NCBI GenBank assembly: GCA_017569305.1
Contig: CP069418.1
Span: 372,001 to 436,000, forward strand
Length of the DNA: 64,000 bases
Direction: 5' to 3'
Origin: Clostridiales bacterium FE2011
Lineage (GTDB): Bacteria > Bacillota > Clostridia > Christensenellales > Aristaeellaceae
In this document: positions 35,084 through 40,930 of the stretch, piece after piece
Layout of the letters: every line of letters begins with the position of its first letter
How positions within the stretch are numbered: the stretch's first letter is position 1
The notes under the pieces: generated by a model
The model's input: the letters and a program-made list of their open reading frames with translations, nothing else
Databases searched by the model: none
Told to the model about the DNA's origin: nothing
Program-made: the position numbers and the translations under genes

Positions 35084-36136
35084 TCACTCCCAGTTCCAGG
35101 TATAAGATGTATAGCGTCCGCCGCCAATCTTAATGATCTTTTTATCTGCAAGCAATTCCCGTAATGTTCGCTGAATGGTCACCTGGCTGATATCCGGGCA
35201 CTGCTCCATAATCTGAATTTTCGTTATCTGTCCGGTAGTCCCCCGAATAATCTCAGCGATCCTTCCCGGCTTTGTCAGTCCTTTTGTGATCAAAATATCC
35301 ACTCTGGAATCAAAGTCACGATATGCTGCAATGATGATTCCCAACATATACCGTACAAACGGCAGATAATCATTGGTACCTTCATGCCAGTCTGTAGAAC
35401 TGGCTTGCAGTACTTCATAATAGGTTTCTTTACTATCCGAGATTATTTTTTCCAAGCTGATGTATTTTCCAACAATATAGCCGGAGCGATACAGAAGCAA
35501 AAGCGTCAACAAACGGCTCATACGCCCGTTTCCATCATTAAAGGGATGGATGCATAGAAAGTCCAGAATAAACATAGGGATCAGCAGGAGCGGATCTTTC
35601 TCCGGATCTTTGAGTGCCTCATCATATGCATTGCATAGTTCATCCATAGCTTGAGGCGTTTCCCAGGCAGAGACCGGAATAAAACGCGCTCTTTTTGTGC
35701 CGTCAGGCAGTTCTTCTGCAATAATGTTGTCTGCGTTTTTATAATTTCCACCAATAGAAGCATTACTAAACTTATACAGATCGCGATGAAGTTGAAGAAT
35801 ATGATTAGGTATTATACGAATATAATCATAATTGTCATGAATCGTTGTCAGGACATCCCGGTATCCGGCAATCTCCCGTTCATTTCTCGATTTGGGCATA
35901 GTTTTATCCCGCACGAGCTGTTTTAACCTTGCATCCGTTGTAATAATGCCTTCAATACGGTTGGATGCATCCGTACTCTGGATTTTTGCAATTTCCAGAA
36001 GCTCGGCAAGTACATCGGCATGTGCAGTTATAAAGAGATTCTGCTGCCCTTTCTGTTCATGGATTTGATTCGTAAAAGATACGATCTCCGGTGTCAGCAG
36101 TTTCTTGTATGTATTCTGATAATCAAAATTTCTCAT
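35084..36136 (-). CDS. Fic-domain AMP-transferase with intrinsic inhibitory helix and winged helix
   Basis: A 350-residue protein. The start at 36136 (AAAGAGG upstream) is chosen over an upstream Met. It has an inhibitory motif S-x3-E-G (Ser58 to Gly63 in SNRIEG), then the Fic motif HPFNDGNGR (197-205, catalytic His197). At the C terminus is a winged helix-turn-helix. Fic proteins usually AMPylate protein hydroxyls, here held off by the inhibitory helix. The DNA-binding end may act on the operator-like repeats just upstream at 36178-36270. It lies upstream of hsdM on the same strand. Confidence 0.85.
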   Translation of the reverse strand: MRNFDYQNTYKKLLTPEIVSFTNQIHEQKGQQNLFITAHADVLAELLEIAKIQSTDASNRIEGIITTDARLKQLVRDKTMPKSRNEREIAGYRDVLTTIHDNYDYIRIIPNHILQLHRDLYKFSNASIGGNYKNADNIIAEELPDGTKRARFIPVSAWETPQAMDELCNAYDEALKDPEKDPLLLIPMFILDFLCIHPFNDGNGRMSRLLTLLLLYRSGYIVGKYISLEKIISDSKETYYEVLQASSTDWHEGTNDYLPFVRYMLGIIIAAYRDFDSRVDILITKGLTKPGRIAEIIRGTTGQITKIQIMEQCPDISQVTIQRTLRELLADKKIIKIGGGRYTSYTWNWE

Positions 36137-36155
36137 CAATTGCCTCTTTCTGCAT

Positions 36156-36275
36156 TTCAATTTAGTCATTTGTACACATTTTGATCAAATTGATTTTATA
36201 TTTAATTTGATCAAAAGTCAATTCAATTTGATCATTTTGCTTTCAAATGATCAAATTGAATACGATTGTGATCAA
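36156..36275. promoter_or_regulatory. Operator-like AATTTGATCA repeats upstream of fic
   Basis: An A+T-rich stretch with five copies of TTTGATCAAATTG-like sequence. Two form an inverted repeat, TTCAATTTGATCATTTT (36222-36238) and CAAATGATCAAATTGAA (36244-36260). The nearby TTCAATTTAGTCATTTG (36156-36172) matches one arm of the inverted repeat at 37602-37646. It lies 20-140 bases ahead of the fic start and would suit autoregulation by the winged helix. Confidence 0.45.
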
Positions 36276-36328
36276 ATTGAAACCAGAAATACATCTTTCT
36301 ATGTTGAGAAAAAAATGAATACAATCCC

Positions 36329-36361
36329 CTTAAGGTACAATTAAGCAACCCGGGTTATATT
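36329..36361 (+). promoter_or_regulatory. CiaR-type promoter of sRNA A
   Basis: CTTAAG-N5-ATTAAG, then exactly 10 bases, then TATATT (-10). No -35 is present, as in promoters activated by an OmpR-family regulator. The same spacing occurs at 37669-37701 and 40620-40652. Confidence 0.8.
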
Positions 36362-36368
36362 ATCCCCG

Positions 36369-36504
36369 TCAACAGGGCAAACGGCCGACCCTGGTCTAGC
36401 GGATTCCATCACTTCCGGTTTTGTTTCCGCCGGTGTGATGTTTCTTCATACTTTCCCTTCCCCTTTTCCCTTTTAGGCAGCTGATTCGCTGCCTTCTTTT
36501 TTTC
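36369..36504 (+). ncRNA. csRNA-like small RNA A
   Basis: Predicted from about seven bases after the -10 to the terminator. Hairpin 1: CAGGG (36373-36377) / CCCTG (36389-36393) with loop CAAACGGCCGA. Hairpin 2: CATCAC (36407-36412) / GTGATG (36435-36440) plus an inner CCGG/CCGG stem. An unpaired pyrimidine stretch (36441-36470, starting TTTCTTCATACTTTCCC) is the complement of a ribosome site plus AUGAAGAAA. Terminator: GGCAGC / GCTGCC plus T tract. The opposite strand shows a 17-codon frame starting with a ribosome site, but it is not kept in the other copies. Confidence 0.75.
36476..36504 (+). terminator. Terminator of sRNA A
   Basis: GGCAGC-TGATTC-GCTGCC followed by TTCTTTTTTTC. The U tract is only on the plus-strand side. 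Confidence 0.85.
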
Positions 36505-36515
36505 TGGATATGAAA

Positions 36516-36537
36516 AATCCCGGTAGCTGCCGGGATT
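36516..36537 (-). terminator. Terminator of the rhomboid gene
   Basis: AATCCCGG / CCGGGATT with a six-base loop and a T run on the minus strand. It lies 41 bases past the rhomboid stop, tail-to-tail with sRNA A. Confidence 0.75.
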
Positions 36538-36577
36538 CTGTGTTTGTTGGTTTGTAGTTTTTTGTCTGTTGTTCTTT

Positions 36578-37291
36578 TCAGAAGATCGGTTTGCTCTCTT
36601 TTCTTTCCTTCGCGAAGAGCAGGAGAGCGATCATGGCGCCGGCAATGGCTCCACCGAAGTGGCCCTGCCAGCTGACGTGGGAGGAGAAGGTGTAAAGGAC
36701 GTTGCCAATGACCGCATGGAGGGCGTAGAGCATATAGAGGAACTTTCTGCGGGTGAAGATGCAGTAGAGGAGGTTGGCTGCCATCAGACCCCAGATGGCG
36801 CCGCTGGCACCGGCATGGAGGGCGTTGCCGCCCACGAAGTTGATGAGCAAAGCGGAACCGAGCATGGAGACCAGGTAAATGGCCAGGTACTTCCATCTGC
36901 CGATGCGGTTTTCAAAGACGAAGCCGTAGGTCAGCAGGGCATACATGTTGCCGATGAAATGCGGGAATCCCAGGTGCAGGAAGCTGCTCAGGATGATCCT
37001 GCCATACTCTCCATGCTGGAGGGCACCCTGGTACATACCAAAGTTCCGGAGTACGTCAGATTCTCCTCCGGCCAGCTTGTAGATGCCTGCAACAGCATTC
37101 AGGATTACCAGGATCAGGGTGACCCAGGGAAGCCGGATGGTATGTCCCAGGATCCGGATGCCTGTTTTCTTTTCCTTCGGGGCACGGTTAATCAGATAAC
37201 CGGTATCCTGCCTGCAGTAAGAGCAGACCTTGGTACCCTTCTTCAGCGGCATGCCGCATTTCTTGCAAGTGATGATTACTGAACCAGCCAT
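36578..37291 (-). CDS. Rhomboid-family intramembrane serine protease with zinc ribbon
   Basis: A 237-residue protein. An N-terminal zinc ribbon (CKKCG...CSYC) is followed by six membrane segments. It has HFIGN (111-115), catalytic Ser163 in GASGAIWG and catalytic His211 in HFGG. Rhomboids cut membrane proteins within or near the membrane. Being beside a cluster of secreted proteins suggests a role in surface protein release, but no target is visible. A WalR-like repeat (37376) and a -10 (TATATT in GCATGATATATTG) lie upstream. Confidence 0.88.
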   Translation of the reverse strand: MAGSVIITCKKCGMPLKKGTKVCSYCRQDTGYLINRAPKEKKTGIRILGHTIRLPWVTLILVILNAVAGIYKLAGGESDVLRNFGMYQGALQHGEYGRIILSSFLHLGFPHFIGNMYALLTYGFVFENRIGRWKYLAIYLVSMLGSALLINFVGGNALHAGASGAIWGLMAANLLYCIFTRRKFLYMLYALHAVIGNVLYTFSSHVSWQGHFGGAIAGAMIALLLFAKERKESKPIF

Positions 37292-37375
37292 ACTCGTCTC
37301 CTGTTGAGTTTATTTCCTAGGATCTGAATGCAATATATCATGCGGAAAGCTTGAAAACAACAGGTTTGGCGGGAT

Positions 37376-37392
37376 TTTACACCAATGTTACG
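37376..37392 (-). promoter_or_regulatory. Near-match WalR-type direct repeat upstream of rhomboid gene
   Basis: On the minus strand CGTAAC-ATTGG-TGTAAA has one mismatch to TGTWAH-N5-TGTWAH. It lies upstream of GCATGATATATTG (about 37330-37343), a string also seen ahead of the LRR gene at 47045. Confidence 0.4.
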
Positions 37393-37499
37393 TCACTGCA
37401 ATACTTGTAACGCGTCGGACGCGTTTGGATACTGTTTTTACCAATTCTGCAGTTTTTTCGACCACTTATGCAGGTTCAGTGGTTCCGGGGGTGTTCTGG

Positions 37500-37585
37500 G
37501 CGTATACTGTGTACGCAAGCAGAGAGTTTCTTCATGCTCTCCTTCTTATGTATGGAGGCAGTATTCAGGGATGCTGCCCCCTTTT
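37500..37585 (+). ncRNA. Degenerate fourth csRNA-like element
   Basis: Has a hairpin GCGTA / TACGC, the start-region mimic TTTCTTCATGCTCTCCTTC (37527-37545) and a terminator GGCAGTAT / ATGCTGCC followed by TTTT (37557-37585). It lacks the CAGGG hairpin and the TTAAG promoter repeats. A palindrome AACGCGTCGGACGCGTT lies upstream at 37410-37426. It may be a decayed copy or one under different control. Confidence 0.45.
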
Positions 37586-37601
37586 CAATTGCATCATTTC
37601 C

Positions 37602-37646
37602 GAGTTCAATTTAGTCATTTTGGGGGGAAATGACTAAATTGAACTC
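37602..37646 (+). terminator. Perfect 19-bp inverted repeat followed by a T tract
   Basis: GAGTTCAATTTAGTCATTT (37602-37620) and its exact complement (37628-37646) around a TGGGGGG loop, then ATTTTTTAATTT. It could be a terminator, but the arm repeats TTCAATTTAGTCATTT found ahead of fic at 36156, which suggests an operator or an island-boundary site. Confidence 0.5.
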
Positions 37647-37668
37647 ATTTTTTAATTTGTATTGTTTT

Positions 37669-37701
37669 GTTAAGACTCATTTAAGGTTCACTGATTATAT
37701 T
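37669..37701 (+). promoter_or_regulatory. CiaR-type promoter of sRNA B
   Basis: GTTAAG-N5-TTTAAG, 10 bases, then TATATT. Identical spacing to the promoters at 36329 and 40620. Confidence 0.82.
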
Positions 37702-37708
37702 ACAGTTG

Positions 37709-37841
37709 TTCACAGGGGAAACGGCCGACCCTGATCTAGTGAATACCATCTCCCTGCCGGACCAGGGCTCCGGCAAAAAGATGTTTCTTCATACTCTTTT
37801 TCTCCTCCTTCAGGCAGCGCAGCAGGCGCTGTCTTTTCTTT
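37709..37841 (+). ncRNA. csRNA-like small RNA B
   Basis: Hairpin 1: CAGGG (37713) / CCCTG (37733) with loop GAAACGGCCGA. Hairpin 2: CATCT / AGATG and TGCCGGA / TCCGGCA (37747-37783), a different sequence from sRNA A in the same fold. The unpaired part begins TTTCTTCATACT (37784) and has TCTCCTCCTT (37801-37810), so it can pair with an AGGAGGAGA ribosome site and AUGAAGAAA together. Terminator CAGCGC / GCGCTG with TTTTCTTT (37813-37841). It ends 168 bases ahead of the Cys/His-rich gene cluster. Confidence 0.78.
37813..37841 (+). terminator. Terminator of sRNA B
   Basis: GGCAGCGC / GCGCTGTC (one G-U pair) with a five-base loop, followed by TTTTCTTT on the plus strand. Confidence 0.8.
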
Positions 37842-38008
37842 ATGCCATCACAAGGAATGAGCAGTTTTTCAGTCTGTTTGATCAATTCCCTTCCAATGAT
37901 GCAGATAAACTGACCAGTTGTGCATGTTGGGTAGTATTGGGGTTCTTTTTTGTGTATGCTCTCTGCGTTGTCGGCAATAACTAAATACTTTATTGGGAGG
38001 GTCTGTCA

Positions 38009-38293
38009 ATGAAAAGGTTCCTGGCTTTCCTGCTGGCGGGTGTGCTGGTTTGTTCCATTGCGGCAACAGCCCTGGCTGCCTGCACTCATTCGTATTTCCT
38101 GATTCACGAGACGGTTGCCGGTACTTCTTCCGTTCCCTACTGCATGACGACTTGTGAGTATAACCAGTATGTCCATCCTCATTTTCTGAACTATGAAGAC
38201 AAGGTGTATGTGTACTACTGCCCGAAGTGCGGTGATACCTATACCAAGATCGTCAAGACGTTTATCAACCAGAGCTGCCCTTGCCAGCCCTGA
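38009..38293 (+). CDS. Small secreted Cys/His-rich protein (paralog 3)
   Basis: A 94-residue protein with a signal peptide (to about 23) and mature start ACTHSYF. Conserved positions are a central C...C, HPHF, VYYCPKCGDTY and a final SCPCQP. First gene of the seven-gene cluster between sRNA B and sRNA C. GGGAGGG lies ahead of the start. It is the family member with the clearest zinc-ribbon-like pair, CPKC. Confidence 0.82.
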   Translation: MKRFLAFLLAGVLVCSIAATALAACTHSYFLIHETVAGTSSVPYCMTTCEYNQYVHPHFLNYEDKVYVYYCPKCGDTYTKIVKTFINQSCPCQP

Positions 38294-38383
38294 TTGTCAG
38301 CTGACTGTTTTCTGATCTTTGGCTCTTTTCCGGTTTCATGTAAACCGGGTTAAATCATTATTCTATTTAAGGAGGGGTATTCC

Positions 38384-38665
38384 ATGAAAAAGTCTTTGGC
38401 TCTCATCTGTGCACTGGTGCTGATCTGCTCCATTGCGGTTACAGCTCTGGCTTCGTGCACCGGCCATCATTTCAACTTGGTATATCAGACCTCGAAATTC
38501 TATACCAAGCCCTACTGGACACAGTGCGCTAATAATCCTTATACCCATGCACATACCAGGAAATACAAAGATCTCATCTCTGTGTACTCCTGCCCGAACT
38601 GCCATGAAACCTACACCAAGACAACCACAACCTTCCTCAGCGAAACCTGCCCGTGCGCTCACTGA
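38384..38665 (+). CDS. Small secreted Cys/His-rich protein (paralog 4)
   Basis: A 93-residue protein with a signal peptide ending TALA, mature start SCTGHHF, then WTQC, THAH, YSCPNCHETY and a final CPCAH. Close to paralogs 5 and 6 in the same 359-base repeat units. Four or more Cys with His at set distances suggest one or two metal sites or disulfides. Strong AAGGAGGGG site seven bases before the start. Confidence 0.83.
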   Translation: MKKSLALICALVLICSIAVTALASCTGHHFNLVYQTSKFYTKPYWTQCANNPYTHAHTRKYKDLISVYSCPNCHETYTKTTTTFLSETCPCAH

Positions 38666-38742
38666 GAACAGGCTGCTTGCTGTCTCTTTTTCCGGTTTCC
38701 TGTAAACCGGGTAAATAATCATTATTTAGGAGGAGTATTCAA

Positions 38743-39024
38743 ATGAAAAAGACTCTGGCTCTCATCTGCGCCCTGGTACTGATCTGCTCCATTGCGGCAA
38801 CTGCTCTGGCTGCGTGCGCCAACCACCATTTCGAGAGAGTTTATCAGACCTCGTACTATTATTCCGATCACTATTGGACACAGTGCCCTAATAATCATTC
38901 TACCCATGCGCACACCAGGAACTACAAGGATCTCATCACTGTGTACGCCTGCCCAAACTGCCATCAAACAGACATTAAAACAGTCACCACCCTGCTCAGC
39001 GATAACTGCCCGTGTGCTCACTGA
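38743..39024 (+). CDS. Small secreted Cys/His-rich protein (paralog 5)
   Basis: A 93-residue protein with a signal peptide almost identical to paralog 4, then ACANHHF, WTQC, THAH, YACPNCHQTD and CPCAH. Most variation is in the stretch between HHF and WTQC (Tyr/Ser-rich) and after CPNC. Ribosome site AGGAGGAG. Function unknown. Confidence 0.83.
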   Translation: MKKTLALICALVLICSIAATALAACANHHFERVYQTSYYYSDHYWTQCPNNHSTHAHTRNYKDLITVYACPNCHQTDIKTVTTLLSDNCPCAH

Positions 39025-39101
39025 GAACAGGCTGATTGCTGTCTCTTTTTCTGGTTTCCTGTAAACCGGGTAAATAATCATTATTTAGGAGGAGTATTCA
39101 A

Positions 39102-39386
39102 ATGAAAAAGACTCTGGCTCTCATCTGTGCGCTGGTCCTGATCTGCTCCGTTGCGGCAACAGCTTTGGCTGGATGCATTACCCATTATTACACGAAGGTT
39201 TACCAGACCACGAAATTTTATACCACACCAATAATGACAATGTGCCCGAATAATACGTCTGTTATGCATGCACACGTTAAGAGCTGCAAGGATATCATCA
39301 CGGTGTATGCCTGCCCGAACTGCCATGATAGCTATATCGACACAAAGACAGTCACCATCAGTGTGACCTGCTCGTGCGCTCACTGA
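39102..39386 (+). CDS. Small secreted Cys/His-rich protein (paralog 6)
   Basis: A 94-residue protein with GCITHYY, TMC, HAHVKSC (an extra Cys), YACPNCHDSY and a final CSCAH. It keeps the family's Cys/His plan with an added Cys. Third of the 359-base repeat units. A hairpin AACGG...CGTT follows at 39432-39456. Confidence 0.82.
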   Translation: MKKTLALICALVLICSVAATALAGCITHYYTKVYQTTKFYTTPIMTMCPNNTSVMHAHVKSCKDIITVYACPNCHDSYIDTKTVTISVTCSCAH

Positions 39387-39487
39387 GCTGTCGGTTGTCA
39401 ACATTCTGACTGATATTTGTATACCCTGTTAAGGAACGGCCCGTCTGATGCAGACCGTTTCGATTCAAAAAAAAGGAGAATAATACC

Positions 39488-39784
39488 ATGAAAAAAAGAT
39501 TAATTGCTCTGTGTCTCGTCCTGGTGCTGGTTCTCTCTATCGTAGGCACTACCCTGGCTGCCGGCCATTCCCACGTGTATGTGTTTAAGACAGTTGAGAC
39601 ATACCGTTCCACAAGGAACGGAAGTTATGTACAGGGATGCCATTCCTGCACTTATGCTCATTATCATAAGGTTCCAATTTATAATGTATATGCCGTATAT
39701 GAATGCGACTGCGGCAAACTGTATTATCTCCATCTTGACACTATTGAAGGTGCAGAATACTGCCCCTACAGCCCCAACACTTGA
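39488..39784 (+). CDS. Small secreted Cys/His-rich protein (paralog 7)
   Basis: A 98-residue protein with a 24-residue signal peptide, then AGHSHVYVFKT, GCHSCTYAHYH, YECDCGK and EYCPYSP. It resembles paralog 1 (behind agrD) more than its neighbours: both have CHxC, HxH and YECxCG. This links the agr operon and this cluster. A terminator follows at 39800. Confidence 0.82.
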   Translation: MKKRLIALCLVLVLVLSIVGTTLAAGHSHVYVFKTVETYRSTRNGSYVQGCHSCTYAHYHKVPIYNVYAVYECDCGKLYYLHLDTIEGAEYCPYSPNT

Positions 39785-39799
39785 TCAACAGCCTGTTCA

Positions 39800-39834
39800 G
39801 CACGATGCGCCCATGCGTATCGTGCTTTCTTGTT
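39800..39834 (+). terminator. Terminator after paralog 7
   Basis: GCACGAT / ATCGTGC with a 12-base partly paired loop, followed by TTTCTTGTTTTC. Confidence 0.7.
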
Positions 39835-39863
39835 TTCAGTGATTGATGTGAAAGGAGTATAAC

Positions 39864-40232
39864 ATGAAAAGAGCTATAGCGATCCTTTTGCTGGTTGTTT
39901 GTTTTGCATTACCCATTATCAGTGTGGTTGCTGAAACCTTCTACCACTGCACCATCTGCGGCGGTGAACACGCTGTAGGCGGACACAGATATGGTGTTAC
40001 CAGCAGAGGAGATACGCCATATCACAACATCGTTGAAATCATCTATACCCATTGTCTGGAGTGTGGAGGAGATGCTGATAAATATGTTCTCAAAGTTGGA
40101 CTGGAGAAACATACAAAGAAGAAAGGATCCGAAGGCACCTCATATTATCACGTGTCTCCCTACCTGACTATTGTATACGATGTATGTGAGTGCGGACAGC
40201 GCTTCAACCCGCGGGAAGTATATAGTTACTGA
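39864..40232 (+). CDS. Larger secreted Cys/His-rich protein (paralog 8)
   Basis: A 122-residue protein with a signal peptide of about 23 residues (ends VVAE). The mature part has two short Cys pairs (CTICGG and CLECGG), HAVGGH, then a later CECGQ. It is longer and more diverged than its neighbours, and may be the product of a partial duplication of the family plan. Ribosome site AAAGGAG. Confidence 0.75.
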   Translation: MKRAIAILLLVVCFALPIISVVAETFYHCTICGGEHAVGGHRYGVTSRGDTPYHNIVEIIYTHCLECGGDADKYVLKVGLEKHTKKKGSEGTSYYHVSPYLTIVYDVCECGQRFNPREVYSY

Positions 40233-40271
40233 GTAAATTCAACGTAAAACAATATTTTCGGGAGTAAAAAC

Positions 40272-40565
40272 ATGAAAAAGCTACTGGCGTTTGTCCTTGC
40301 CGCGGTTTTAGTGCTGTCTGCTGTGTCGATATGTTTTGCGGCGCTGGCCTGCACTCATAAGAACTGTACCTACAGGGAAAGCTGGGTGAAGAAGGATGCT
40401 CCGGTTTACTGCGGGTTCTGCCAGTATAATCACGGTCCGCATACCCATATCCGGGAGTTCTGGAAGGTGACCGGAACGGACACCTGTGATTACTGTCATA
40501 AAAGCTGGGCAGTGTCAGAGTATACCGTGGATATCCGCACCTACTGCACCAGTGGACCGCATTAA
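40272..40565 (+). CDS. Small secreted Cys/His-rich protein (paralog 9)
   Basis: A 97-residue protein with a signal peptide to about 23, then LACTHKNC, YCGFC, HGPHTH, DTCDYCHKSW and a final YCTSGPH. Last gene of the cluster, followed by a terminator at 40581 and then sRNA C. The pattern of Cys and His fits the other eight members. Confidence 0.8.
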   Translation: MKKLLAFVLAAVLVLSAVSICFAALACTHKNCTYRESWVKKDAPVYCGFCQYNHGPHTHIREFWKVTGTDTCDYCHKSWAVSEYTVDIRTYCTSGPH

Positions 40566-40580
40566 GGTTGGCTGTTTCCC

Positions 40581-40610
40581 GGGATCCTTTTCAGGATCCC
40601 TTTTTGTTTT
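40581..40610 (+). terminator. Terminator of the small secreted protein cluster
   Basis: GGGATCC / GGATCCC with a six-base loop and TTTTTGTTTT. It sits just ahead of the sRNA C promoter. Confidence 0.85.
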
Positions 40611-40619
40611 TCTTTTTCC

Positions 40620-40652
40620 TTTAAGCTTCACTTAAGGTTCCCGGGATATACT
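40620..40652 (+). promoter_or_regulatory. CiaR-type promoter of sRNA C
   Basis: TTTAAG-N5-CTTAAG, 10 bases, then TATACT. Same plan as at 36329 and 37669. Confidence 0.82.
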
Positions 40653-40658
40653 GTCCTT

Positions 40659-40811
40659 GTCAACAGGGACAACGGCCGGCCCTGATCTAGCTTATCCCAA
40701 TACTGCCGGCGGAATTCGGCAGGATGTTTCTTCATACATCTCCCTTTTTTCCCTATCCCCTTCCCCCACAAGAGCGGCACCGGTTTTCCGGTGCCGCTCG
40801 ATTTTGTTTTT
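40659..40811 (+). ncRNA. csRNA-like small RNA C
   Basis: Hairpin 1: CAGGG (40664) / CCCTG (40684) with loop ACAACGGCCGG. Hairpin 2: CTGCCG (40703-40708) / CGGCAG (40717-40722). The unpaired pyrimidine tract begins TTTCTTCATACATCTCCC (40727). The terminator is a strong 12-bp stem, GAGCGGCACCGG / CCGGTGCCGCTC (40772-40799), then TTTTGTTTTTTT. The stem 2 sequence differs from copies A and B while the pairing is kept. Confidence 0.77.
40772..40811 (+). terminator. Terminator of sRNA C
   Basis: Perfect 12-bp G+C-rich stem with a TTTT loop, followed by a U-rich tail on the plus strand. Confidence 0.88.
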
Positions 40812-40930
40812 TTGGTTATTGGGTTTATTGGGTCGCAATTCTGTTCATATTCTATTATAATTCATATCCGGATGAAACCTGTGATCATTGCGTGTTGCTT
40901 TTACTGGAATATCTTAAGGTGGTGTTTCCC

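Larger units (their letters stand above)
38330..39386 (+). repeat. Tandem 359-bp gene-plus-leader units
   Basis: Starts at 38384, 38743 and 39102 are exactly 359 bases apart. Each unit holds a leader with hairpin CCGGTTT / AAACCGG, an AGGAGG ribosome site and one small secreted protein gene. Leaders and signal-peptide DNA are nearly identical while mature parts differ, so the duplications are recent and the mature proteins are diverging. Confidence 0.8.

Noticed and set aside
36390-36450. Minus-strand mini-gene MKKHHTGGNK... opposite sRNA A (and similar frames opposite B and C)
   Set aside because: Each has a good-looking ribosome site, but the peptides have no common sequence after MKKH, stop positions differ, and terminators carry U tracts only on the plus strand. 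The signal is explained by the RNA being a complement of a start region.
37706-37984. Plus-strand 92-codon frame over sRNA B
   Set aside because: It runs through a hairpin, a terminator and the leader of the next gene, has no ribosome site at its start, and is not kept in copies A or C.
36329-40652. AgrA/LytTR binding sites at the TTAAG repeats
   Set aside because: LytTR sites are 9-bp repeats with 12-13 bases between them; these are 11-base-period repeats next to the -10, as for OmpR-family regulators.
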